In this document: positions 1 through 8,123 of the stretch, piece after piece
Layout of the letters: every line of letters begins with the position of its first letter
Position numbering within the stretch: the stretch's first letter is position 1
Assembly: GCA_913058395.1 (NCBI GenBank)
Contig: CAJXQI010000010.1
Span: forward strand, 1 to 64,000
Direction: 5' to 3'
Source: an uncultured Colwellia sp.
GTDB taxonomy: Bacteria; Pseudomonadota; Gammaproteobacteria; Enterobacterales; Alteromonadaceae
Length of the DNA: 64,000 bases
Notes under the pieces: model-generated
What the model saw: only the letters and a program-made list of their open reading frames with translations
Database searches by the model: none
What the model was told of the DNA's origin: nothing
Program-made: the position numbers and the translations under genes

Positions 1-48
1 CGAGATTGCCTCTTGTCTCGTGGGCTCGGAGATGTGTATAAGAGACAG
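1..48 (+). other. Nextera i7 adapter remnant (sequencing artefact)
   Basis: Bases 15-48 match the 34-base Nextera read-2 adapter, ending in the 19-base transposon mosaic end at 30-48. Bases 7-14 (TGCCTCTT) sit where the i7 index belongs and equal the reverse complement of index N711. Bases 1-6 (CGAGAT) match the end of the P7 oligonucleotide. Genomic sequence therefore begins at about base 49. The stretch is library adapter left in the assembly and should be trimmed, not read as a transposon end. Confidence 0.96.
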
Positions 49-106
49 GTTGTTACTAGGGGCGTTTTGAGTCAGTTTGATAAGTTACGACATTAGATAT
101 TAGATA

Positions 107-142
107 CAGTGCTGAAACTGCTAGTTTATAATTTCAGCACTG
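107..142 (-). terminator. Hairpin just after the DUF3083-like gene
   Basis: An 11-base perfect inverted repeat (CAGTGCTGAAA at 107-117, TTTCAGCACTG at 132-142) lies 15 bases past the stop codon of the minus-strand gene that ends at 157. The loop is 14 bases and no clear T-tract follows on the minus strand, so this is a weak terminator candidate or a 3' end stabiliser. Confidence 0.4.
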
Positions 143-156
143 AAATAAAGTAGCTT

Positions 157-1263
157 TTAGCTATCACTTAATAAGTTATAAGCGACATGTTGATGAAAGC
201 GTAAAGTAAGTTCGTCTTTATCGGTTGGAACTTCTAATTCGGTCGCTAATAAGCGCATAGCTTGTTCAATTTGGTTAACAAACTTTGCATAGTTTTGCTC
301 TTCACCATTTGGGTAATTGGCAACAAATATCAGTTGAATATTATCAACAAGTTCATCGGCCTTCCATTTGCTAACAATGCCACATGGGCTTTGTTTTGGG
401 TTATAGCCTAACATTTGCAATTCACCAACTTTAGATACTATTTCATGCAAACTGTGTCGAACAATGGGAACTAAACCATTCGCGATTAAGGCGCCATTAT
501 TTAAGTTAAACTGCTTAGCAACTAACGAAAATGTATCGGTTAAGTATGTATATAGTGGGTTGAAGGGGTCGTTTGAGTTGGCATCAATGTCGACTAATTG
601 CGAAATACGGTGGTTTACTGTCAAGTTAATAATTGCATAAGTAATTGAAGATAAATCAGTCGGCAATGTTATATCTTGGCTAGCATAGCGCTGAGTTATC
701 GGTCTAAACTTATGAGCTTGGCTCTCGTTGCAGCCTTTATGTTTAGCAAAAATGTCATAAGTAAGGTGTTGGTGATCGCGCAGACGAATATTGGCTAAAG
801 GTAGTTTTATTTGTTGAGCGAAAGTTTTTAGCAGCGCCTCAACCCGTTGATGAAAATTTGCTGCACCTGAGCGAATATCAGTGCCAGAAGCTAAAAATAC
901 CAAAGTGATTTTTTTAGCTCTGATATTGCTATCAAAAAAGGAATTTTGCAGTACGTGTTGTACCGGATCATAGTAAAAAATTATTTGTTGACTAGTTTGC
1001 CATTGGTGCATTTCTTGGCTGTACCGCACGCGAACTAGCTTGTCATTGGCGACGAGTAAACTATTAGTGATGGCATAGTCATTACTGAGGGTAAAAAGTA
1101 AATCCGCTAAGCTTTGATAACAGTCGTAGTAATTTTCCAGTGAGGATAATTGTGAAAGTAGTTGATCTGATAAGGCAAATTCAGCCAAAATATACTGATT
1201 ATCGCGTGCGTTCGCTGGAATATAAGCTTTTTGACTAGCGGTGCGCTTTCTAACTATCGACAT
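157..1263 (-). CDS. DUF3083-like protein of unknown function
   Basis: This 368-residue protein has no signal peptide or membrane segment and is probably cytoplasmic. From memory it resembles the DUF3083 family of marine gammaproteobacteria, whose members share an N-terminus like SIVRKRTASQKAYIP and a central RDHQHLTYDIFA block (about residues 161-172 here). I cannot check this with a search. No catalytic motif is evident. The gene stands alone, transcribed away from the DUF3820 gene, and its 3' end is close to the contig boundary. The ATG at 1263 gives the conserved-looking N-terminus and is the likely start. Function is unknown. Confidence 0.75.
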   Translation of the reverse strand: MSIVRKRTASQKAYIPANARDNQYILAEFALSDQLLSQLSSLENYYDCYQSLADLLFTLSNDYAITNSLLVANDKLVRVRYSQEMHQWQTSQQIIFYYDPVQHVLQNSFFDSNIRAKKITLVFLASGTDIRSGAANFHQRVEALLKTFAQQIKLPLANIRLRDHQHLTYDIFAKHKGCNESQAHKFRPITQRYASQDITLPTDLSSITYAIINLTVNHRISQLVDIDANSNDPFNPLYTYLTDTFSLVAKQFNLNNGALIANGLVPIVRHSLHEIVSKVGELQMLGYNPKQSPCGIVSKWKADELVDNIQLIFVANYPNGEEQNYAKFVNQIEQAMRLLATELEVPTDKDELTLRFHQHVAYNLLSDS

Positions 1264-1434
1264 AATAATTCCCTGAGTAGAGTTTGGATATCACCCTGAT
1301 ACCATCTAATTAAAGGCGATTATAAGCACAAGTTATGACAAATTTATGTCAAAACTAAAGTGGTTGATATCTGGTTATAGTTAATAGAGCACTGAAAGAA
1401 CGTGATGCTAGAATTCTAATGTCTAAAAGAGAAA

Positions 1435-1659
1435 ATGATGTCGATAGCAAATAATGCAGACTTACTTGCCGCAGTAAATCAAGTGATGCCTTTTGGCAAA
1501 TACAGTGGTAGAAAGCTATTACAACTACCTGAACCTTATTTAGTTTGGTTTCATGCTAAAGGTTTTCCAGAAGGAAAGTTAGGGCAACAACTAGCACTAA
1601 TTTATGAAGTGAAATTGAATGGTTTAGAGGAAATGCTACAACCACTAATAAGAAATTAA
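1435..1659 (+). CDS. DUF3820 family small protein
   Basis: This 74-residue soluble protein carries the family hallmark, a core reading MPFGKYSGRKLLQLPEPYL (residues 18-36) followed by WFHAKGFPEGKLG. DUF3820 proteins are short, widespread in gammaproteobacteria and of unknown biochemical role; some are annotated as putative quorum-sensing regulators without firm evidence. The first of two consecutive ATG codons (1435 and 1438) may be the start. It is monocistronic, separated by about 280 bases from rmf. Confidence 0.85.
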   Translation: MMSIANNADLLAAVNQVMPFGKYSGRKLLQLPEPYLVWFHAKGFPEGKLGQQLALIYEVKLNGLEEMLQPLIRN

Positions 1660-1941
1660 TTTCACTGTTTTTCAAATTAAATCGTTATTGTATTTAAAGT
1701 TTTAAGATCTGTTTGTTCTATCTTTTTTTGATAACGATTTGTTTTGTAATGGTTAGTTTTTTGAGCGTATTATTCGATACCTTATTTGTGATTAAAAACT
1801 TATATTATTTATAAACTCCCGCCTGTGCTTCACTTGCTTTCATGAAAATACTGTCCTTAAATTAATTGTCGACTGACGTTAAGTTTCGGTCGCAAGATAA
1901 AATATTATTAATAATTATCAAGTGATTAAGAGGTTGTGTTC

Positions 1942-2115
1942 ATGAGAAGACAGAAAAGAGACAAATTAGGAAGAGCGTTTTCAAACGGCTACCAAGCAGG
2001 GCTTTCAGGTAGAACAAAGGAGAATTGTCCATATCAAAATACCAATGCAAAATCTGAATGGTTGGGGGGCTGGCGTGAAGCGGCAACTGATCGAAGTATG
2101 GGCTTATTTAAATAA
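1942..2115 (+). CDS. rmf: Ribosome modulation factor Rmf
   Basis: A 57-codon gene that is easily missed because of its size. The N-terminus MRRQKRDKLGRAF, the YQAGLSGR segment, CPYQ, and SEWLGGWREA match E. coli Rmf closely in order and spacing. Rmf binds the 30S subunit near the anti-Shine-Dalgarno region and helps dimerise 70S ribosomes into inactive 100S particles in stationary phase or starvation. The protein is small and strongly basic at its N-terminus, as expected. A strong hairpin terminator follows 35 bases after the stop. The AT-rich 280 bases upstream presumably hold its promoter; I could not assign one with confidence. Confidence 0.95.
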   Translation: MRRQKRDKLGRAFSNGYQAGLSGRTKENCPYQNTNAKSEWLGGWREAATDRSMGLFK

Positions 2116-2150
2116 CATTGAATAACAATAATAAACAGCCAATTGAACTA

Positions 2151-2179
2151 AAAAAAGCCCTCATAATTGAGGGCTTTTT
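2151..2179. terminator. Bidirectional terminator between rmf and moeB
   Basis: A perfect 8-base stem AGCCCTCA (2156-2163) and TGAGGGCT (2168-2175) with a TAAT loop is flanked by an A-run (2151-2156) and a T-run (2175-2179). It can end rmf on the plus strand and the long molybdenum operon on the minus strand, since moeB ends at 2233. Confidence 0.9.
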
Positions 2180-2232
2180 CATTGCTAAATAATTGTGGTG
2201 AGTTACTACGTAAATACTAACTTACGCGGCTG

Positions 2233-2982
2233 CTAATCATGACCGCACGCTGGACAATGCTGCTGTTTCTTTATCGATAATTGTTGCCATGAATTATTTA
2301 GACCGTCAAAAATATTTAATCGGTTTGTTGCGACCTTATTACCTGTTAGGAATTTTATTGCCTGTAAGGCTTGTAAACCACCAACAATTGCCAAAATAGG
2401 ACCTAATATTCCTAACGTTTGACAATTATTTTCAGGGGCTTTTTTATTAATAGGAAACAAGCATTGATAACAGGCACTATCTGCAATGTTTGGTTCAACA
2501 AACATGTACTGGCCATCAAAGCCTGTTGCCGCGCCAATAATCAACGGCTTTTTATGTTCTAAGCATTTTTGATTGATTAAGTAGCGAGTGATGATGTTGT
2601 CGGTACAATCGAGTACTAAATCAACTAACGGAAAGTAATAGTCGGCCAATTCATCATCAAGCATTTCATCTAGTACTTCAATTTCAGTGCCACTACTTTG
2701 CAGCTGCAGTTGCTCAGCAGCAGTATCTGCTTTACTTTGAGAAACGTGTACGTCGTTAAAAAGCACTTGTCGAGGTAAGTTGCTAATATCGATAGTATCG
2801 CCGTCAACTAAATATAGGGTGCCGATACCAGCAGCATTAAGATATAGGCTGGCAGGATTACCTAAACCACCTAGACCAATAATCATTACTTTGGCATTCT
2901 TTAAAGCTTGTTGTCCTTGTTCTCCAATACTTTTTAGCATAGTTTGACGGCTAAAGCGTAATTGCTCTTGTGGGCTAAGCAT
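2233..2982 (-). CDS. moeB: Molybdopterin-synthase adenylyltransferase MoeB
   Basis: MoeB adenylates the C-terminal Gly-Gly of MoaD, activating it for sulfur transfer before molybdopterin synthesis. The nucleotide-binding loop GLGGLG is at residues 36-41, the NLPRQ segment carries the conserved Arg (about 71), DCTDN is present, and two CxxC pairs (CYQC and CPAC) would hold the structural zinc. I chose the ATG at 2982, which overlaps the modC stop by eight bases (ATGCTTAG) and gives 249 residues, the same length as E. coli MoeB. An in-frame extension to 3021 runs inside modC and is unlikely. It is the last gene of the minus-strand operon. ThiF is a homologue, but the neighbours favour MoeB. Confidence 0.88.
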   Translation of the reverse strand: MLSPQEQLRFSRQTMLKSIGEQGQQALKNAKVMIIGLGGLGNPASLYLNAAGIGTLYLVDGDTIDISNLPRQVLFNDVHVSQSKADTAAEQLQLQSSGTEIEVLDEMLDDELADYYFPLVDLVLDCTDNIITRYLINQKCLEHKKPLIIGAATGFDGQYMFVEPNIADSACYQCLFPINKKAPENNCQTLGILGPILAIVGGLQALQAIKFLTGNKVATNRLNIFDGLNNSWQQLSIKKQQHCPACGHD

Positions 2983-4132
2983 CGACTGTTGACTCCGTTG
3001 AATGATAACTGTGTACTGCATTGGCTTTAAATTGAATATATACGGCTAAATTTAGTGTTAATGCCATACGTTTTGCTGACCATAAACTGATTTGTGCGTA
3101 GAATTCTTGCTCAGCACACCGCAAAGTAATAAGCGCACTTGTTGTACCAGGTTTTATGGCGATAATTGTTGCTGATAACTGATTTACTATTGAGCTATGC
3201 TCTGGTTTTGTGGTGCTAATACTGATATCTCGCGCATAAATTATGCAGGGAATTTGTTGTCCTAATGCGCACTGTTGCTCGCCTTTCTGCAATAGTGGTA
3301 GATAAATACTTTCACCGCGAGTACTTTGCACATTAAGCGATAATCGAGTTAAACCAAAATCTGGCAAATGTTCAGCAATGGTCAATGATAAACTCGTTTT
3401 AGCCGCCACATCGTCATGATTATTGAGCTGATGAATCGCTTGATGAATCGGTGCTACGGTATCTATTTTCCCTGAAGATATAACAATCAATTGCTTAGCA
3501 ATAAATTGTAGCTCACCTATGCTGTGACTTACATATAGCATGGGCAACTTCAACTGATGCTGAATCGTTTTTAATATTGTTAACATTTGTGCTTTAGTTT
3601 TTTTATCTAGGGCACTAAATGGTTCATCAAGTAACAATAATTTTGGTTCAGCTAATAAGGCTCTAGCAAGCGATACTCGTTGTTTTTCGCCACCAGACAA
3701 GGATGTTACAGCTTGGTGTTTAAGCTGGGTAAGCTGAGTGAGTTTCAGTACTTGTTCTATCGAAAGCTTACCTTGTGGTTTACGCTTGACCGCGTAGGCT
3801 AAATTTTCATAAACGTTTAAATGTGGAAAAAGTCGGCTGTCTTGAAATATTAAGCCAATTTCTCGGTGTTCAGGTTTAGTAAAACGTTTACTCGCGCTAT
3901 TTTGTAGGGTTTTATTATCAATTGATATTTGCCCGCTAGCTGCCTTTTCAAGTCCTGCAATAATTCGCAGCAGTGTTGATTTTCCTGAGCCAGACTGACC
4001 AAATATGCCGACAATGCCTGAAAGCTCAATGTTATGGTCAATTACTAAATGAAAATGCTCAAATGCGATGTCAATCGACATACCTAATATTGGAGCTTTA
4101 ACGGCGGCTGTAGAGACTAAATTTTCCGTCAT
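2975..4132 (-). CDS. modC: Molybdate ABC transporter ATP-binding protein ModC
   Basis: The ATPase powers molybdate import with ModB and ModA at the inner membrane. Walker A GQSGSGKST is at residues 45-53, the signature LSGGEKQRVSLARAL and Walker B LLLLDEPFSALD follow near 144-178, and a C-terminal TOBE/MOP oxyanion-binding domain occupies roughly 310-380. At 385 residues it is somewhat longer than the roughly 350 of E. coli ModC, mostly because of an N-terminal stretch before the beta strand leading to Walker A. Its ATG overlaps the modB stop by four bases, indicating translational coupling, and its 3' end overlaps moeB. Confidence 0.95.
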   Translation of the reverse strand: MTENLVSTAAVKAPILGMSIDIAFEHFHLVIDHNIELSGIVGIFGQSGSGKSTLLRIIAGLEKAASGQISIDNKTLQNSASKRFTKPEHREIGLIFQDSRLFPHLNVYENLAYAVKRKPQGKLSIEQVLKLTQLTQLKHQAVTSLSGGEKQRVSLARALLAEPKLLLLDEPFSALDKKTKAQMLTILKTIQHQLKLPMLYVSHSIGELQFIAKQLIVISSGKIDTVAPIHQAIHQLNNHDDVAAKTSLSLTIAEHLPDFGLTRLSLNVQSTRGESIYLPLLQKGEQQCALGQQIPCIIYARDISISTTKPEHSSIVNQLSATIIAIKPGTTSALITLRCAEQEFYAQISLWSAKRMALTLNLAVYIQFKANAVHSYHSTESTVDA

Positions 4133-4845
4133 GATTTAAGTACTTTTTTTGCGACTGATTTACCGCTGAACTTACCGCCGAGTAAGTAAACCGAAGATAA
4201 TAAAATTAATGAAGAGATTAATAATCCCGCAGATAAAATATGGGCGTTGCTATAGTTGAACGCTTCAACATGGTCGAACAGAGCAATGGATAATACACGT
4301 GTTTCCCTTGGGATATTACCGCCTATCATCAGCACTACGCCAAACTCGCCAACGGTATGAGCAAAGCCTAAAGCTGCAGCGGTAATGAAGCTGGCTTTAG
4401 TAAGCGGAAAAACGATACTAAAAAAACGGTCGATTGGCCCTGCACCTAACATGGCTGCAGCTTCAAGGTAGTGATCGCCAAGCTGTTCAAAGGCTTTTTG
4501 TAAAGGCTGCACCACAAAAGGTAATGAGTAAAGTACCGAACCAATAACGATGGCGCTAAAGCTAAAAGCAAGTTGGCTGCCTGTTGCTGTTTGCCATAAT
4601 TGCCCAGGTAATGCTTGCGGAGAAAAGGCCAGTAATAAGTAAAAACCTAATACCGTTGGCGGCAAAACTAAGGGCAGGGCAACAATTGCTTCAAAAAACA
4701 CTTTGAAACGGCTTTTCATATTAGCTAAATACCACGCCAATGGTGTGCCTATGAGCAGTAATATTACTGTGGTGATGGCGGCCATTTTTAATGTCGTGGT
4801 TAGCGCCAGTATGTCTGCAGCTGTACTGGTCATCTTACTTAACAC
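4129..4845 (-). CDS. modB: Molybdate ABC transporter permease ModB
   Basis: A 238-residue inner-membrane permease with about five hydrophobic segments. The cytoplasmic EAA loop is visible as EAAAMLGAGPIDRFFSIVFPL, the contact site for ModC. The FALPLVLPPTVLGFYLL-like segment is typical of ModB. It overlaps modA by 11 bases at its start and modC by 4 at its end, so the three transporter genes are tightly coupled. The start ATG at 4845 is followed by a second ATG at residue 5, which is an equally possible start. Confidence 0.95.
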   Translation of the reverse strand: MLSKMTSTAADILALTTTLKMAAITTVILLLIGTPLAWYLANMKSRFKVFFEAIVALPLVLPPTVLGFYLLLAFSPQALPGQLWQTATGSQLAFSFSAIVIGSVLYSLPFVVQPLQKAFEQLGDHYLEAAAMLGAGPIDRFFSIVFPLTKASFITAAALGFAHTVGEFGVVLMIGGNIPRETRVLSIALFDHVEAFNYSNAHILSAGLLISSLILLSSVYLLGGKFSGKSVAKKVLKS

Positions 4846-5689
4846 TCTTGTTTTTAAGGTTTGTATTTAAAGGTGTAATGCCGCTTGGTAAATAGCCCAA
4901 CGCTTCTAATTTTACCTGGGTAGTTTTTTGCAATAAATAGTCACTTATTTGCCGAGCATTGTTAATTTGTTTACTCGACTTTAGTACCACAAGTTGCTGG
5001 GCAATTGGTTGATAATAGTTGTTCGGAATAGCGACGCCTTCAAGTTGGTTCATTTTCAATTGGCTCAATGCCACGATACCCATTGGTACTGCCTGGCTAC
5101 GTACTTGTTGAAAAGTTTGATTAATATTAATGCCGGTAACTACACGGCTTTTTAGCTTTGACCAAAGCGATAAGTTTTCTAATACCTGCTGGGCGGCTTT
5201 ACCGTAAGGGGCGGTATTAGGATTAGCTATAGCTAAGAAACCAGAAAAATTGTTGAGCTTATTTAAGCTACTAAGCTGTTGTGTCGCTGACCAAAGCGCT
5301 AATTGACCGAAGGCATAGGTTTTACGGCTATTGGCAATGATCAGTTGTTCTTGCTCTAGCACTTTAGGGCGAACATTGTCAGCCGCTAAAAATAAATCAA
5401 AGGGTGCACCATGCTTTATTTGTTGATAAAGCGTGCCGGTTGCAGCACTGATAATTTGATATTTAATTTTATTTTTATTGGGAAAGTCACTCAACAGATG
5501 TTCGAGTGTTGGCGCAAAGTTCGCGGCTACAGCGATACGTAATGGCTTGTCTTGTTCGTCAAACACATTGGCATGAGCTTGTTTGCCGTGCTCATTACTG
5601 GCAATAGAGCGGTGAGAATTAAAAACCAACCACACCGTTGCCAGTAATAATAATGCCGGCGACAATCGAGTTTTCAACAATGTTGTCAT
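4835..5689 (-). CDS. modA: Periplasmic molybdate-binding protein ModA
   Basis: A 284-residue secreted substrate-binding protein. An N-terminal signal sequence (hydrophobic core about residues 10-23, LSPALLLLATVWLVF) is followed by the ModA motif LRIAVAANFAPTLEHLL. The segment GTLYQQIKHGAPFDLFLAAD forms part of the oxyanion site in this family, and AIANPNTAPYGKAA is also characteristic. It captures molybdate (or tungstate) in the periplasm for ModBC. The gene starts 24 bases after moaB and overlaps modB, inside the moaA-to-moeB operon. Length is a little above the 257 residues of E. coli ModA owing to the longer N-terminal region. Confidence 0.93.
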   Translation of the reverse strand: MTTLLKTRLSPALLLLATVWLVFNSHRSIASNEHGKQAHANVFDEQDKPLRIAVAANFAPTLEHLLSDFPNKNKIKYQIISAATGTLYQQIKHGAPFDLFLAADNVRPKVLEQEQLIIANSRKTYAFGQLALWSATQQLSSLNKLNNFSGFLAIANPNTAPYGKAAQQVLENLSLWSKLKSRVVTGININQTFQQVRSQAVPMGIVALSQLKMNQLEGVAIPNNYYQPIAQQLVVLKSSKQINNARQISDYLLQKTTQVKLEALGYLPSGITPLNTNLKNKSVK

Positions 5690-5713
5690 AGAGTCGAGTG
5701 TATGTCGGCTTTG

Positions 5714-6235
5714 CTATTTAAAGTTTAAATGTGGCACAAAATTACATGGGCGATGACTGGCGTCGAGCTGTTCAACAATCAATTTATCCCAAGCAGTTTT
5801 ACAGGCATTAGTAGAGCCTGGCACTGATAACACAACCGTACGGTTTGCCATGCCACCAAAAGCACGTGATTGTATGGTTGAGGTACCAATTTCAGCTAAA
5901 GAAATGGTTCTAAACACTTCACCAAAGCCTTCAATGTCTTTATCAAATAAAGGTAAAAGTGCTTCAGGAGTATTATCTCTAGCGGTGAACCCTGTGCCAC
6001 CTGTGGTTAATATAATTTGAATGTTTTCATCGGCGATCCATTTAGAAACAATCGCACGTAGTTGATATACATCGTCTTTAGATATTTCTTTTGCAGCTAA
6101 TTTATGGCCAGCGGCTTTTAAGCGTTCAACTAAAGCTTGTCCTGAGGTGTCGTTATGTTCTTCACGCGTATCTGATACGGTTAATACGGCAATATTTAAT
6201 GGTAAGAAGTCATCACCACAATGAATACTAGACAT
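5714..6235 (-). CDS. moaB: Molybdenum cofactor biosynthesis protein MoaB
   Basis: A 173-residue MoaB/MogA-fold protein. The LTTGGTGFTARDNTPEALLPL block, GFGEVFR and the C-terminal RPCNFVPHLN segment match MoaB more closely than MogA. Family members adenylate molybdopterin, the step before molybdenum insertion by MoeA. In E. coli the active enzyme is MogA and the role of MoaB is unclear, but in organisms lacking mogA MoaB probably fulfils it; whether mogA exists elsewhere in this genome cannot be seen. Its ATG overlaps the mobA stop by eight bases. Confidence 0.93.
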   Translation of the reverse strand: MSSIHCGDDFLPLNIAVLTVSDTREEHNDTSGQALVERLKAAGHKLAAKEISKDDVYQLRAIVSKWIADENIQIILTTGGTGFTARDNTPEALLPLFDKDIEGFGEVFRTISLAEIGTSTIQSRAFGGMANRTVVLSVPGSTNACKTAWDKLIVEQLDASHRPCNFVPHLNFK

Positions 6236-6860
6236 GAGTTTTCCTTTGCAAAGAGAGTAAGTGTTGCGCCTGTTGCCATTGCTCAGGCGTATTGGTATTA
6301 AATAAACTTTGGGTATTTTTTGCTTGAATAACTTTGTGCGGAACTTGATTTAGTAAGCTCCTAACTGATGGCCCTTTTAAGCCACGTTTACTTGTTAATT
6401 TATCATCAGTTTTGTGCGCTAGGCTATTCTGTGTCAATGGTTGTGTGAAAAACTGCTCAACATAAGCGTTAACGGGTAAATATAGTGGCAAGTAATTGTC
6501 AGTAAAAAAACAGGCGTTTTGGCTTAGCTCACCAATTTGTTTTAATCTTGCTAGCTCAGCTGCTGTCATCAAAGGCAGATCAACCGGTAATATCAGTAGT
6601 GCTTTAGGTTTGAATTGACTAATAACACTTTGAATACCACCAAGCGGGCCAATGTTACTGACAATATCGCTGACACCATGTTCATCGCCACTAACAACAA
6701 CCTGTGAACTGCCTGCTGCTTTGAGTACAGATTTACTGTAGCTCAGCATATTTTCTTGGTGTCGTTGTAAGTTAGCTTTGTCTTGGCCCATACGAGAAGA
6801 TTTTCCTCCCGCTAGCACCACACCCAAACACGATTGAGGAAGTAAATTTTCCGTAGTCAT
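6228..6860 (-). CDS. mobA: Molybdenum cofactor guanylyltransferase MobA
   Basis: MobA transfers GMP from GTP to molybdopterin-molybdenum, making the guanine dinucleotide form used by nitrate, DMSO and TMAO reductases. The GTP-binding signature VLAGGKSSRMGQDKA is at residues 14-28 and LPVDLPLM carries the metal-binding Asp region. At 210 residues it is a normal length. Its start codon overlaps the moaA stop by one base (TAATG) and it overlaps moaB at the other end, so it is translationally coupled on both sides. Presence of MobA implies at least one bis-MGD enzyme elsewhere in the genome. Confidence 0.93.
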   Translation of the reverse strand: MTTENLLPQSCLGVVLAGGKSSRMGQDKANLQRHQENMLSYSKSVLKAAGSSQVVVSGDEHGVSDIVSNIGPLGGIQSVISQFKPKALLILPVDLPLMTAAELARLKQIGELSQNACFFTDNYLPLYLPVNAYVEQFFTQPLTQNSLAHKTDDKLTSKRGLKGPSVRSLLNQVPHKVIQAKNTQSLFNTNTPEQWQQAQHLLSLQRKTHV

Positions 6861-7831
6861 TAGCCGCCCAACATGGCAAGATTTTTAGTTGCACCGGTCA
6901 TTTTTTCATGTAAAAAATGAGTTTGTTTTTTATCTGTCATCATGTGGGTAATGGCATCTTTTAATGGCTGAGTATTATCATCTTGCAGATAATCTTTTAA
7001 CGATAAACCTTGCTCAGTAAATAGGCATAAATGCAATTTACCTAAAGAGCTAATGCGCAAGCGATTACAGGTATTACAAAAGTCTTTTGAATACGGCATG
7101 ATTAAACCGATTTTACCAGCGTAATCAGGGTGGTAGAACTCTTGCGCTGGACCTGATGCTTTGTTACTGATGACCGGCAACCAGCCGTCAAGTATCAGGT
7201 TTTGCTTAATGCGAGAGCCTTGAACATGCTGAGTATCAAAAAACTCTTGGTTATCACCTGTTTGCATTAGTTCGATAAAACGTAATGTAACTGGGGTATC
7301 TTTTAACCAAGCTAAATAACTCGCAATGTCATAGCCATTATATTCGCGCATTAAGACAGTATTAATTTTGATATCAGTACTGCCTTCAGCTAGCGCCATA
7401 TCAACACCTTTAAGAATATGCTTAAGTTTGTCGTGGCCAGTAATCGCATGAAACTGCCTTGGGTCTAAGCTATCAAGGCTAATATTTATAGCGTCAATAC
7501 CTGCGTCTAACCAGCTAGGTAAATGCTCAGGAAGTTTAAAACCATTACTGGTAATTGCTACTCTTTTAATGCCCGGTGTTTGTTTACACTGGGCAATAAT
7601 GTCGGGTAGATCTTTACGCAGGGATGGCTCTCCACCTGTAATACGAATTTTTTCAGTGCCCATGTCGGCAAAAGCTGAAGCTAAACGGGTAATTTCAGGT
7701 AAAGTTAAGAATTTTCTATCGTGATCGCACTGATATCCGTTGGGTAAACAATAGTTACAACGAAAATTACATACGTCAGTGATTGATAAGCGCAAGTAAT
7801 AGAACTTGCGGCCAAAGTTGTCTGTTAACAT
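6860..7831 (-). CDS. moaA: GTP 3',8-cyclase MoaA
   Basis: A radical SAM enzyme that starts molybdopterin synthesis by converting GTP to 3',8-cyclo-GTP. The N-terminal cluster motif CNFRCNYC and the C-terminal second-cluster cysteines (CNTCNRLR followed by LHLC) are both intact, and the protein ends in the required Gly-Gly. I place the start at ATG 7831 because MLTDNFGRKFYYLRLSITD aligns with E. coli MoaA. An in-frame TTG at 7861 with a good GAGGAA upstream would add ten residues and is a real alternative. It is the first gene of the seven-gene minus-strand operon. moaC, moaD and moaE are not in the window. Confidence 0.94.
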   Translation of the reverse strand: MLTDNFGRKFYYLRLSITDVCNFRCNYCLPNGYQCDHDRKFLTLPEITRLASAFADMGTEKIRITGGEPSLRKDLPDIIAQCKQTPGIKRVAITSNGFKLPEHLPSWLDAGIDAINISLDSLDPRQFHAITGHDKLKHILKGVDMALAEGSTDIKINTVLMREYNGYDIASYLAWLKDTPVTLRFIELMQTGDNQEFFDTQHVQGSRIKQNLILDGWLPVISNKASGPAQEFYHPDYAGKIGLIMPYSKDFCNTCNRLRISSLGKLHLCLFTEQGLSLKDYLQDDNTQPLKDAITHMMTDKKQTHFLHEKMTGATKNLAMLGG

Positions 7832-7979
7832 GTCACCTTTCCAATGTCGGGAGGCAAACAAGTTTCCTCGTTAGCCCTGGCAAACACAAAATTAAATTTG
7901 GCTTGCGGCTATATCTGCATGCGTGAACAAAATGTCAGGTTTAGCGGAAATAGCTCGGCGAATTTCAATGATTTATTAA

Positions 7980-8020
7980 TTTATATCATATAATCACAAG
8001 CATAGTATGATTATGATCAA
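7980..8020 (-). promoter_or_regulatory. FNR-type promoter for the moaA operon
   Basis: On the minus strand, TTGAT-CATA-ATCAT (8020 down to 8007) matches nine of ten bases of the FNR half-sites TTGAT-N4-ATCAA. A TATAAA element (7985 down to 7980) follows 21 bases beyond the box, the spacing of an activator box centred near -41.5. The leader to the moaA start would be about 140 bases. Read on the plus strand, the same box could serve moeA, though the matching -10 is weaker. The binding protein (FNR/EtrA or another family member) is inferred. Confidence 0.6.
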
Positions 8021-8051
8021 TATAACATATAAAGACCTGAATTATGTTTAC

Positions 8052-8067
8052 TTTACTTCAAAGTAAA
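8052..8067. promoter_or_regulatory. Palindrome upstream of moeA
   Basis: TTTACTT-CA-AAGTAAA is a perfect 7-base inverted repeat with a two-base centre, lying 56 bases before the moeA start. It has the size and symmetry of a repressor operator but matches no regulator I recognise. It is not the ModE consensus. Confidence 0.35.
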
Positions 8068-8123
8068 ATGATTCATTGTAGAATTATTTTCATTACGTGA
8101 AATTTAAATTGGAAGAATTTATT

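Noticed and set aside
30-48. Tn5-like transposon end at the start of the window
   Set aside because: The mosaic end is preceded by the Nextera read-2 adapter and an i7 index, so it comes from library preparation.
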